DNA of 53,581 nt from Janthinobacterium sp. GW458P (GTDB taxonomy: Bacteria > Pseudomonadota > Gammaproteobacteria > Burkholderiales > Burkholderiaceae_D), in the NCBI RefSeq assembly GCF_002127585.1, contig NZ_NEGZ01000038.1, forward strand, positions 1 to 53,581, given 5' to 3'. This document shows, in pieces, positions 9,105 through 17,800 of this stretch. The position numbers were made by a program, and so were the translations under genes. The first letter of the stretch is position 1. Each line of letters begins with the position of its first letter. The notes below the pieces were generated by a model that saw only the letters and a program-made list of their open reading frames with translations, was not told the DNA's origin and searched no databases.

Positions 9105-10774
9105 CACAGGGGAATCGCAATCTGCAGCGAGGTGCCGCCATCGCCGGGGCGCTTGACCAGCAGGCGCCCGCCCAGCGCCGCCGTGCGCGTGGCGATCGAC
9201 GAGGGCGTGAAGGGCGCAGCCGGCGCGCCATCGCCCTCGTTTTCAATCAGGATCTGCAGCCAGCCATTGCTGCAATCGACGTCGATCGTGCCATGGCGCG
9301 CGCGCGTATGCTTGCGGATATTGCTGATGCCTTCGCTGACGATCTGGAACACTTCGGCCGCCAGGCGGTCGCTCACTTCGATGGCGGGCGAGACGCGCAG
9401 GGCGATGTCGATGTCATAGAACTGGCGCACCTGCTCCGCCTGGCGCCGCAAGGCCAGCAGCAATTCGGGCTCCTTGCGCAACTGCCCGCTGTTCAGGTTT
9501 TTGACGAAGTGGCGCATGTCGCCCACCACTTCGGTGGCCATCGCCAGCAGCTTGTCGAGGTCGTCGATGAGGGGGTTGTCCGGCGCGGCCGCCTGGCGCA
9601 CGGCACTGATGCCATGGCGCAAGCCGATATACGGCTGCAAAGTACTGTCATGCAGGTCGCAGGCGATTTTCTGCCGTTCGCGCTGCCCCGCTTCCGACGC
9701 CAGGCGGTCCAGCAATTCGATGTTTTCCATCATGGGAAACACTTGCGCCACGATATGCTTGAGAAACAGCGCATCGGCCTTGCTGAAGCCATGCCGCGCC
9801 GACATCAGGTACACGCGTCCCTGTCCCTTGCGCAAACGCAAGGATGCGCTGACGAAGGCGCGCGCCTCGAGCAGCTCGACCAGGCGCTCGCCCGCATCGC
9901 CGCCGAAACGCCGCCACTTGCTGCAGCCGCGTCCCAGCACGCGCGTGCCGCCCATCCACGGCCACCACGTCAGGCGCGGGCGCACATGCAGCACGCTGTG
10001 TTCCGGGGAAAAGGCCAGCAGGGCCGGCATGGCGCTCGCGCACAGGCGCACCGGTTCGATCGACGTGCCCGCATTGGCCGCCGTCGCCGTGCGCAGCAGC
10101 CATTTGTCCGAGTCGCCATCCTGCAGCACCAGGATGCAGCTGCTGGCGCGAAAGAAGACGCGGTTTTTCTCCAGGACGGACGAGAGCGAATGGTTGATGC
10201 CGAAGCGGGGATTCGACAGGCGGCTGACGTCGCGCAGCAGGGCCAGGCGGCGTTTCTGCTGCAGGCCCATGCCGCCCCAGTAGGCGATCAGATGGCCCAG
10301 CGCCAGCAGGAAGCTGGTACACCACAGCAAATGCCAGCGCTGCTCGGCGGCCTGCGCCAGCAGCGCCACCAGCATCAGGGCGGCGGCCGACATCAGCGTC
10401 ACGCGCGAGCCTTCGCGAAAGCCGAATTGGAACGAAGCGGCCAGGATGGCGAAAAAGAACAGCAGGAAGACATAGCCGTTGCTGCTGCCGCTGTAATAGA
10501 CGATCAGGCCGAACCAGCCCACGTCATACCAGTAGATGGCCTTGCCCGGCATGCTGGACAGGCGAATTTGCATGAGGGCAAATAGTGCCGCACTGTGCAG
10601 CGCGTAGGCGCCGCACACGACCGTGGCCAGGTCGCTCAGATGGACGTCGCCGCCCGGATTGACGACGCAGATGACGACTGCAAACACGGCCAGCAAGAGG
10701 CGGATGCCGCACACCATGGCAGCATCGGCGGTATCGCTCGTCAACTGCACGCTGAATGCGTTTTCGTCCTTCAC
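9104..10774 (-). CDS. Membrane histidine kinase, NarX/LiaS-like (HisKA_3)
   Basis: A 556-aa sensor kinase. Residues about 20-165 hold several hydrophobic helices (a compact membrane sensor of roughly five or six segments). Residues about 190-350 look like a GAF-type domain (FFRASSCILVLQDGD). The dimerisation/phospho-acceptor box is RERQKIACDLHDSTLQPYI with His375, and the HATPase domain carries VFQIVSEGISNIRKHTRARH and a final glycine-rich lobe (LGGRLLVKRPGDGGTSL). It starts with GTG at 10774, four bases after a strong GGAGG. The upstream promoter must lie in the long DnaA-box-containing gap. The cognate regulator follows directly. Confidence 0.92.
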   Translation of the reverse strand: MKDENAFSVQLTSDTADAAMVCGIRLLLAVFAVVICVVNPGGDVHLSDLATVVCGAYALHSAALFALMQIRLSSMPGKAIYWYDVGWFGLIVYYSGSSNGYVFLLFFFAILAASFQFGFREGSRVTLMSAAALMLVALLAQAAEQRWHLLWCTSFLLALGHLIAYWGGMGLQQKRRLALLRDVSRLSNPRFGINHSLSSVLEKNRVFFRASSCILVLQDGDSDKWLLRTATAANAGTSIEPVRLCASAMPALLAFSPEHSVLHVRPRLTWWPWMGGTRVLGRGCSKWRRFGGDAGERLVELLEARAFVSASLRLRKGQGRVYLMSARHGFSKADALFLKHIVAQVFPMMENIELLDRLASEAGQRERQKIACDLHDSTLQPYIGLRHGISAVRQAAAPDNPLIDDLDKLLAMATEVVGDMRHFVKNLNSGQLRKEPELLLALRRQAEQVRQFYDIDIALRVSPAIEVSDRLAAEVFQIVSEGISNIRKHTRARHGTIDVDCSNGWLQILIENEGDGAPAAPFTPSSIATRTAALGGRLLVKRPGDGGTSLQIAIPL

Positions 10775-10956
10775 CGCACCTCCGCGCTAGGGGATTTCAT
10801 CAAGACAGGGCACAGCGTTACGCTTGCCACTGTGCACAAATCTGCAAAATTGCTTTCTTTGCAATCGTCGAGTGTACGCACGGAACTAGTGTTTGTCTAC
10901 CGGAAAATCCGCACTCCTTTACCCAGGCAAAAACAGCGCCCCATCCTGAAGATAAT

Positions 10957-10979
10957 TCTGTGGATAACTTTGTGGACAA
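10957..10979 (-). promoter_or_regulatory. Paired DnaA boxes, copy 1 of direct repeat
   Basis: An exact DnaA box on the minus strand (10959-10967, TGTGGATAA on plus) is followed three bases later by a one-mismatch box TGTGGACAA (10971-10979). The 23-bp unit recurs with one difference at 11369-11391. Closely paired boxes in the same orientation are typical of origins and other DnaA-binding loci. Confidence 0.6.
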
Positions 10980-11356
10980 AGCAAAATTAACTGTCAGAAT
11001 AATGTGGATAGAAAATTTTGATCGCCGTCAAGGGGGGCACGAAATAAAATTTAATCCTTTAAAATCAATGCCTTAAAAATCACTGCCCGGGAGAGAAAAA
11101 AACACCTGACTTTCTCCAGGTCTGTGCATAACTGAGCTATTCATGAATTTTTCACACAAGAATAGACGCCATTTGCATGACTCAAATCAATGTATTTCTT
11201 ACGCCCCAGGAACAAAATAGGCGTTTGCCGGGCAGGCCAGCCGCACGGCGCAGCGTCGGCGCAAAATATTGTTCAAATATCATGCGGTGCAACATGACAT
11301 TCAAGTAAAACCTGAATTCCCACGCTAAGCCCCCGTTAACAAATTACTTTTCAATT

Positions 11357-11391
11357 TTATCCACAGAATCTGTTGATAACTTTGTGGACAA
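11357..11391. promoter_or_regulatory. Triple DnaA-box array, including copy 2 of the direct repeat
   Basis: An exact DnaA box on the plus strand (TTATCCACA, 11357-11365) sits head to head with two one-mismatch boxes on the minus strand (11371-11379 and 11383-11391). The last two form the second copy of the unit at 10957-10979. Three boxes in 35 bp is far denser than chance would give in GC-rich DNA. Confidence 0.6.
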
Positions 11392-11423
11392 TGAACTGAT
11401 AAAGCTGCCGGGCGGAAGAACAA

Positions 11424-11443
11424 CCTTGCCAATTATGGCAAGG
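11424..11443. repeat. 20-bp palindrome in the DnaA-box region
   Basis: Perfect 8-bp inverted arms CCTTGCCA and TGGCAAGG around a 4-base centre. It has no T-run, so it is not a terminator; the form is that of an operator for a dimeric regulator. A second perfect palindrome, TTCTTAAGAA, lies at 11468-11477 inside the AT-rich tract. Confidence 0.5.
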
Positions 11444-11580
11444 ATCGCTCTGGGGAAGATTTTTTTCTTCTTAAGAATCAATTACTTGCCGGCACTCCCC
11501 GGGCAGGGGTTTTCCACTGCCTGTTATTTCCGCAGCAAAAAAAATTGTGCATAAGTCGGTATGGCATGTTGCATGGCACC

Positions 11581-11618
11581 AAAGAAAAAGGCAGGCTTCC
11601 TGTGGAAAACCTGCCTTC
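11581..11618 (-). terminator. Rho-independent terminator of hemE
   Basis: Read on the minus strand, AAGGCAGG (11617-11610) pairs with CCTGCCTT (11595-11588) around a 14-base loop and is followed by a T-rich tail (TTTCTTT). It lies about 40 bp after the hemE stop. The loop includes a TTTTCCACA, a near DnaA box. Confidence 0.8.
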
Positions 11619-11659
11619 TGCCCGGGCGCGCGCGGCGCTGCCGGGTGCCGTGCGCTCGC

Positions 11660-12745
11660 TTACTGGCCGCTGCGCATGGCGCGGCTCATGCTGTGCACGG
11701 CTTCCACCATCGCTGCCACGGATTCCGGCGGCGTGAACTGGGAAATGCCGTGGCCCAGGTTGAACACGTGGCCCGAGCCGGCCGACGGCGCGCCAAACGC
11801 GTTGAGCACTTTCGCCACTTCGGCGCGGATCTGCTCGGGGCTGGCGAACAGGATGGCCGGGTCGAGATTGCCCTGCAAGCCCACTTTATGGCCCACCAGC
11901 TGGCGCGCGCGCGCCAGGTTGACGGTCCAGTCCAGGCCCACGGCATCGGCGCCGATGTCGGCGATCTGTTCGATCCACTGGCCGCCGCCCTTGGTGAACA
12001 CGATGGCGGGAATCTTCACGCCATCCTTGTCGCGCTTCAGCTGCGCCACCACCTGCTGCATGTAGGCCAGCGAAAATTCCTGGTAGGCGCCATCGGCCAG
12101 CGCACCGCCCCAGGAATCGAAAATCATCACGGCTTGCGCGCCGGCATCGATTTGCGCATTCAGGTACTGCGCCACGGAGGTGGCGTTGATCGCCAGGATG
12201 TGGTGCATCAGGTCCGGGCGGTTGTACAGCATCTTCTTGATGGTGTGGAACTCTTTCGAGCCGCCGCCTTCCACCATGTAGCACGCCAGGGTCCACGGGC
12301 TGCCGGAAAAGCCGATCAGCGGCACGCGGCCGTTGAGTTCCGTGCGGATCTGCGTGACGGCCTTGAAGACATAGTCGAGCGACGCCAGGTCCGGCACCTG
12401 CAATGCCTTCACGTCCTGCTCCGTGCGCAGCGGGCGCTCGAACTTCGGACCTTCGCCATCGGCGAAATACAGGCCCAGGCCCATGGCGTCGGGCACCGTC
12501 AGGATGTCGGAAAACAGGATGGCCGCGTCCAGCGGGAAGCGCTCCAGGGGCTGCAGGGTCACTTCCGTGGCGTAATCGGGATTCTTTGCCAGGCCCAGGA
12601 AGGAACCGGCCCGCTCGCGCGTGGCGCGGTATTCGGGCAGGTAGCGGCCTGCCTGGCGCATCAGCCAGACGGGGGTGTGCTCGGTCGGCTGGCGCAGCAG
12701 GGCGCGCAGGAAAGTGTCATTCTGGAGCGGAGCAAATTGTGGCAT
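11660..12745 (-). CDS. hemE: Uroporphyrinogen decarboxylase
   Basis: Converts uroporphyrinogen III to coproporphyrinogen III in heme synthesis; cytosolic, no cofactor. From the ATG at 12745 it has 361 aa, the usual HemE length. The family signatures are intact: [13 protein letters not shown] near the N-terminus (substrate-binding Arg residues), the catalytic-Asp region [33 protein letters not shown] and the C-terminal [20 protein letters not shown] nine bases upstream is in frame but has no better ribosome site. In many betaproteobacteria hemE lies next to priA and the atp operon near the chromosome origin; here its downstream neighbour is the DnaA-box region instead. Confidence 0.97.
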   Translation of the reverse strand: MPQFAPLQNDTFLRALLRQPTEHTPVWLMRQAGRYLPEYRATRERAGSFLGLAKNPDYATEVTLQPLERFPLDAAILFSDILTVPDAMGLGLYFADGEGPKFERPLRTEQDVKALQVPDLASLDYVFKAVTQIRTELNGRVPLIGFSGSPWTLACYMVEGGGSKEFHTIKKMLYNRPDLMHHILAINATSVAQYLNAQIDAGAQAVMIFDSWGGALADGAYQEFSLAYMQQVVAQLKRDKDGVKIPAIVFTKGGGQWIEQIADIGADAVGLDWTVNLARARQLVGHKVGLQGNLDPAILFASPEQIRAEVAKVLNAFGAPSAGSGHVFNLGHGISQFTPPESVAAMVEAVHSMSRAMRSGQ

Positions 12746-12945
12746 GGAAGGCAATCAATAGCTGGGAGAAGCGGTATTATCGCATCCAATCGCCGCCATT
12801 TCATTGATTCCGGTGCCGCTTTGCAGCATTTGCCGCACACAGCGATGACTTTCGTTGTGCCTGACCTTCCATTATGATGATGCACGCTGCCACGCGCCCT
12901 GATCCTGCCTGGCGGCCCTTGATCCCCTCACTACACGGAGCCCGC

Positions 12946-14889
12946 ATGACCTCGACCGCATCCAGCACCCCTTATGGCATCTGGCCATCGCCGATCAGCG
13001 CGGCCATCGTCGCCGCCGGCGCCTCGCCGCTGACGCAGCTGGCCCTGGGCGGTGCCGATGGCGCCGATGTGTTCTGGCTGGCCGGGCGCGCCAGCGAGGC
13101 GGGCCGCAACACCCTGCTGCGCCAGCGCGGCGCGCGGGTCGATGAACTGACGCCGGCACCGTTCAATGTGCGCAGCCGCGTGCATGAATACGGCGGCGGC
13201 GCCTATGCCGTGGCCGGCGATAGCGTGTATTTCTCGCATTTCGCCGACAACTGCCTGTACCGCGTGGCCGGCGACGGCGCGCCCGAGGCGTTCACCACGG
13301 GCGGCAACACGCGCCACGCAGACTTCGTCGTCGATGCGGCCCGCTCCCGCCTGATCGCCGTGCGCGAACAGCATCCGGAGCAAGGCCACGCGCATCCGGA
13401 AAACTGCCTGGCCGCCGTCGGCTTCGACGGGCGCGAAACGGTGCTGGCGCGCGGCCACGACTTTTATGCGGCGCCGCGCCTGTCGCCGGACGGCAGCCAG
13501 CTGGCCTGGATCAGCTGGGACCACCCGCGCCTGCCGTGGCAGGGCACGGAACTGTGGCTGGCCGACGTGCAGGCGGATGGCACGCTGGGCTCGCCGCGCC
13601 TGATCGCCGGCGGCGCGCGCGAGTCGATTTGCCAGCCGGAATGGTCACCGAACGGCTTGCTGCACTTCGTTTCCGACAGTAGCGGCTGGTGGAACCTGTA
13701 CCGCCTGCACGGCGCCGACATCGAGGCGCTGTGCCCGATGGAAGCGGAATTTGCCACGCCGCACTGGACCTTCGGCGGCAGCATGTACGGTTTCCTGTCC
13801 GCCGACGAGATCGTCTGCACGTATATCCAGGCCGGCATCAGCTACCTGGCGCAACTGAGCGTGGCGGCAGCCAAGCTGGAGCCGATCCCGCACCCCTACC
13901 AGGAAATCCGCGAACTGCGCGTGGGCCCCGGCTTCGTCGCGCTGCTCGGCGGCAGCCCCACCATCGCGCTGGAACTGGCGCGCATCGATTTGGCTAACCA
14001 TGAACTGGAAGTGCTGGCGCAGTCGATCGCGCACTTGCCCGCGCTGGCTTACCTGTCCGTGCCGCGCAGCTTGAGCTTTCCTAGCAGCAACGGCCGCACG
14101 GCGCACGCCTTCTTCTATCCGCCGAAAAATGACGAGGTGCAGGCGCCGGCAGGCACCTTGCCGCCCGTCATCGTCATCAGCCACGGCGGCCCCACCAGCA
14201 TGGCCAGCAATACCTTGAAGCTGGCGACGCAGTACTGGACCAGCCGCGGCATCGGCGTGCTTGACGTCAACTATGGCGGCAGCAGCGGCTTCGGCCGCGA
14301 ATACCGCGACGCGCTGCGCGGGCAATGGGGCATCGTCGACGTGGAAGACTGCATCGCCGGCGCCCGCTACCTGGCGGCCAACGGCCTGGCCGACCCCGAA
14401 CGCCTGATCGTGCGCGGCGGCAGCGCGGGCGGCTTGACGACCCTGTGCGCGCTGACCTTCCACGACGTCTTCAAGGCCGGCGCCAGCTACTATGGCGTAT
14501 CCGACCTGAAGGGCCTGGACGACGATTCGCACAAGTTCGAATCGCGCTACACCGACTACCTGATCGCCCCCCAGCCGCAGGCCGATGCCCTGTACCGCAA
14601 GCGCTCGCCCATCCACCACACCAATAAATTGTCGCGCCCGATGATCTTCTTCCAGGGCCTCGATGACAAGGTGGTGCCGCCGCAGCAGTCGCAGCAGATG
14701 GTTGACGCCCTGCAGGCGCGCGGCGTGCCCGTCGCCTACGTGCCCCTGGAAGGCGAGGGACACGGCTTCCGCAAGGCGGAAAACATCGTGCGCACGCTGG
14801 ATGCGGAACTGTATTTCTACCAGCGCGTGTTCGGCCTGCCCGTGGCGGCCGGCGAGCCGCCCGTGCATATCGCCAATCTGCCCGCATGA
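12946..14889 (+). CDS. S9-family (prolyl oligopeptidase-type) serine peptidase
   Basis: A 647-aa acylaminoacyl/dipeptidyl peptidase-like enzyme. The N-terminal two thirds are a beta-propeller made of repeated WD-like blades (LSPDGSQLAWISWDHP, PEWSPNGLLHFVSDSSG). The C-terminal alpha/beta-hydrolase domain has the oxyanion segment VISHGGPTS, nucleophile Ser493 in GGSAGG, Asp573/574 in FFQGLDDKVVPP and His606 in EGEGHGF, so the triad is complete. No signal peptide is seen, so it should be cytosolic. The ATG at 12946 has GGAG at 12937-12940; in-frame codons further upstream lack one. Its stop overlaps the helicase start by 4 bp (ATGA). It is divergent from hemE across about 200 bp. Confidence 0.94.
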   Translation: MTSTASSTPYGIWPSPISAAIVAAGASPLTQLALGGADGADVFWLAGRASEAGRNTLLRQRGARVDELTPAPFNVRSRVHEYGGGAYAVAGDSVYFSHFADNCLYRVAGDGAPEAFTTGGNTRHADFVVDAARSRLIAVREQHPEQGHAHPENCLAAVGFDGRETVLARGHDFYAAPRLSPDGSQLAWISWDHPRLPWQGTELWLADVQADGTLGSPRLIAGGARESICQPEWSPNGLLHFVSDSSGWWNLYRLHGADIEALCPMEAEFATPHWTFGGSMYGFLSADEIVCTYIQAGISYLAQLSVAAAKLEPIPHPYQEIRELRVGPGFVALLGGSPTIALELARIDLANHELEVLAQSIAHLPALAYLSVPRSLSFPSSNGRTAHAFFYPPKNDEVQAPAGTLPPVIVISHGGPTSMASNTLKLATQYWTSRGIGVLDVNYGGSSGFGREYRDALRGQWGIVDVEDCIAGARYLAANGLADPERLIVRGGSAGGLTTLCALTFHDVFKAGASYYGVSDLKGLDDDSHKFESRYTDYLIAPQPQADALYRKRSPIHHTNKLSRPMIFFQGLDDKVVPPQQSQQMVDALQARGVPVAYVPLEGEGHGFRKAENIVRTLDAELYFYQRVFGLPVAAGEPPVHIANLPA

Positions 14890-17800
14890 CCGACCCGCAT
14901 TTGGACCAGCACCTGCTAGCCGAATTCGCCGCCCTGGAGCAGCACGAACAGATGATCCTGGCCTTGCTGGCCATCACGGGCGAGCCGGTGGGCAAGCATG
15001 CCGTGTATGAACACTTGCAGCGCGCCAATCTCGTCGAGCCGGACGGCACGCCGTTTTCCCTGCTGGTGGTGACGAACATGCTGCAGCGGCTGACGCGTCT
15101 GGCGCTGGCCAGCGAGGTGGTGGGACGGGGTTTCGCCTGCGAAGCGAAGCTGCGCTGGCCCGCCATGCGTGCCGCCATCGAGCATCTGGTGTTCCGCGAC
15201 CTGTGCCAGGCCATCGAGCTGATCAATCCCGTGCGGCGCAACTGGGACGGCTATGTGGAATTGCGCAGCTACCGGCAAGGCGTGGCGCGCCTGCGCATCG
15301 CCCTCTTGCGCAATGACGAGGTGCGCCAGGTGGCCGCCATCCTGGCCGCCTGCATGGCCTGCTATGAAGCGCAGCAGATGCATCCGCTGATCGAGATCTT
15401 CGGCCGGCCGTTCGAGCCGGAAATGTTGTCTTTCGTCATGCCGCAACTGCAGGATGACGTCCTCGCCGTGCTGCTGGGCAACGCCCCGCGCGAACCGGCC
15501 ACGGCGCACGCCATCCGCGCCTATGCGCGCGCCCATCATGCGCGCCAGGCGGCGGCCGGCGACCACATCGGCGCCGCCCTGCCGCTGGCCCTGGCCGAGG
15601 ACGCCCTGCTGTGCGGCGAACTCGACGCGGCCGCCCGCTACCTGGCGGGCCAGCAGGGACCGCAGGCGCTGTTTGTCGACAGCAGCATCGCCCTCTTGCG
15701 CGGCGAACACGCGCACGCCGTGGCGGGCTTCGAAACGGCCCTGAAAGGGCTGCGCAAGGAGGCGGGCAAGCGCAAGCTGTGTTTCACGGGCATCGGCGGC
15801 CACCTGTACGTGCTGGCCTTGCTGCGCGGCAACGACGCCAAGCTGCTGAAAACGGCGGAAACCTACCTCGACATCGCCCTGCACGCCCAGCCGAACCACG
15901 ACAGCATCGTCTACCAGCAGCTGAACATGCTGCGCATGGTGCGCGCCGGCGTGCTGCAAGCCGAAGGCATTCCCACGCGCAACTGGGAAACGGGACTGCA
16001 GGCCCAGCTGTTCCAGGCCTTGCTGTACTACTGGCTTGCGCTGCCGCAATTGAGCGAACGCAAACCCCAACTGACATTGCTGGTACAGCAGGCCGACGCG
16101 GCCGGCTACGACCTGATCGCCGCGCAGGCGGCCGGCTTGCTGGGCCTGATGAGCGAGCCGCAGCAGGAGCGCTATGCGACGGCCAAGCGGGCGCAGCACG
16201 GCTTGACGGACATGGCGCCGTGGTTCGAGCGCCAGGAAGCATGGCAGCGCCAGCTGAGCGCCCTGATCAACCTGCAGCAGAACGCGCCGGCCGAAGCCGT
16301 CGGCAGCGTCTCGCGCCTCGTGTGGCTGGTGGCGTTCGACCCGCGCTTCGGCCTGACGGCCGTGGAAGTGCGCGAGCAGAAGCGCGACGCGCGCGGCGGC
16401 TGGAGCAAGGGCCGCGCCATGGGCCTCAAACGCCTGGCCGAAGAGGCGGGCGACATCGATTTCCTCACGCCGCAGGACGCCCGCGCGGCCGGCAGCATCG
16501 CGCCGTTCAAGCAATACTATTCGTCGGCACCGCGCTATGAAGTCGAGCTGGACAAGGCCGCCGTGCTGCTGGTGGGCCACCCGCTCGTGTTCTGGCTCGA
16601 TCACCCCGACACGCGCGTGGAACTGATCGCCGGCGCGCCCGAGCTGCTGATCAAGTCGCACGAGGGGCAGCTATGGCTGGGCATGCAGCCGCCGCTGCCC
16701 GACAACGGCGGCAACGTGGTCGTGCAGCGCGAGACGCCGACGCGCCTGCGCGTGGTGCACATCCTCGACGAACACCGGCGCATCGGCGCCATCGTGGGCC
16801 TGGGCCTGTCCGTGCCCCTGCATGCGGAAAAACAGGTGATGCAGGCCATCGGCGCCATCTCGTCCATGGTCACCGTGCAGTCCGACATCGGCGGCGGCGC
16901 GGGCGACGCGGAAGTCATCACGGCCGACCACCGCCTGCACGTGCACCTGCTGCCCTACCAGCAGGGACTCAAGATGCAGATTCTCGTGCGGCCGCTGCAC
17001 GACAACGGCGCCTATTACGCGCCCGGCAGCGGCGCCGAAAGCGTGTTTGCCGATGTGGCGGGGCGTGCCGTGCAGGCGCGGCGCGACCTGAATGCGGAAC
17101 GCGAAGCGCAGCGCCAGCTCATCGGACGTTGCCTGGTGCTGGAAGAGGCCGATGAAGAGCATGGCGAGTGGCTGCTGGGCCAGCCAGCGCTGGGCCTGCA
17201 ATTGCTGGTCGAGCTGCAGGCGCTCGATCCTGCCGGCATCGTGCTGGCCTGGCCCGAGGGCGAAACCATGCGCGTATCGAAACGCATCGACAGCGGCCAG
17301 ATGCGCCTCAATATCAGGAGCGAAAAAGACTGGTTTGCCGCCAGCGGCGACGTGCAGATCGACGAAGACAAGGTGATGGATTTGCGCGCCTTGCTCGATT
17401 TGATGCAGAACAATAAAAGCCGCTTCGTGGCCCTGGGCGACAACCAGTTCCTCGCACTCAGCGACGAATTGCACCGCCGCCTGTCGGAACTGGCCGCGTA
17501 TGGCGAGGCGCATGCCGATGGCGTGCATATCCACCCGCTGGCCGCGTTCGCGCTGGAAGAGCTGGCCAACGATGCGGGCGGCGTGAAGGCCGACAAACTG
17601 TGGCGCGAGCACCTGCTGCGCCTGCGCGCCCTCGACGACTTTACGCCGCAGCTGCCCAGCACCCTGCAGGCCGACCTGCGCGACTACCAGCTGGCCGGCT
17701 ACGAGTGGCTGGCGCGTCTGGCGCACTGGGGCGTGGGCGCCTGCCTGGCCGACGACATGGGACTCGGCAAGACTTTGCAGGCGCTGGCCCTGATCCTGGC

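Larger units (their letters stand above)
10775..11659. other. 885-bp AT-rich intergenic region with a DnaA-box cluster (oriC-like)
   Basis: No credible gene in either strand. The stretch is clearly richer in A+T than its surroundings. Exact DnaA boxes TTATCCACA are present at 11357-11365 (plus) and 10959-10967 (minus). One-mismatch boxes lie at 10971-10979, 11003-11011, 11123-11131, 11371-11379, 11383-11391, 11546-11554 and 11601-11609; a two-mismatch one lies at 10831-10839. AT-rich runs at 11041-11080 and 11458-11487 could serve as unwinding elements. The region also has to hold the promoter for the histidine kinase (leftward) and the hemE terminator. It may be a replication origin, a DnaA-titrating site or a DnaA-responsive control region. 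The boxes are seen; their role is inferred. Confidence 0.55.

Noticed and set aside
12746..12754. TTG start nine bases upstream for hemE.
   Set aside because: Rare start without a ribosome site; the ATG at 12745 gives the standard HemE N-terminus.
11547..12877. Plus-strand frames across the DnaA region and hemE.
   Set aside because: They are mirror images of hemE codons; no homology-like features.
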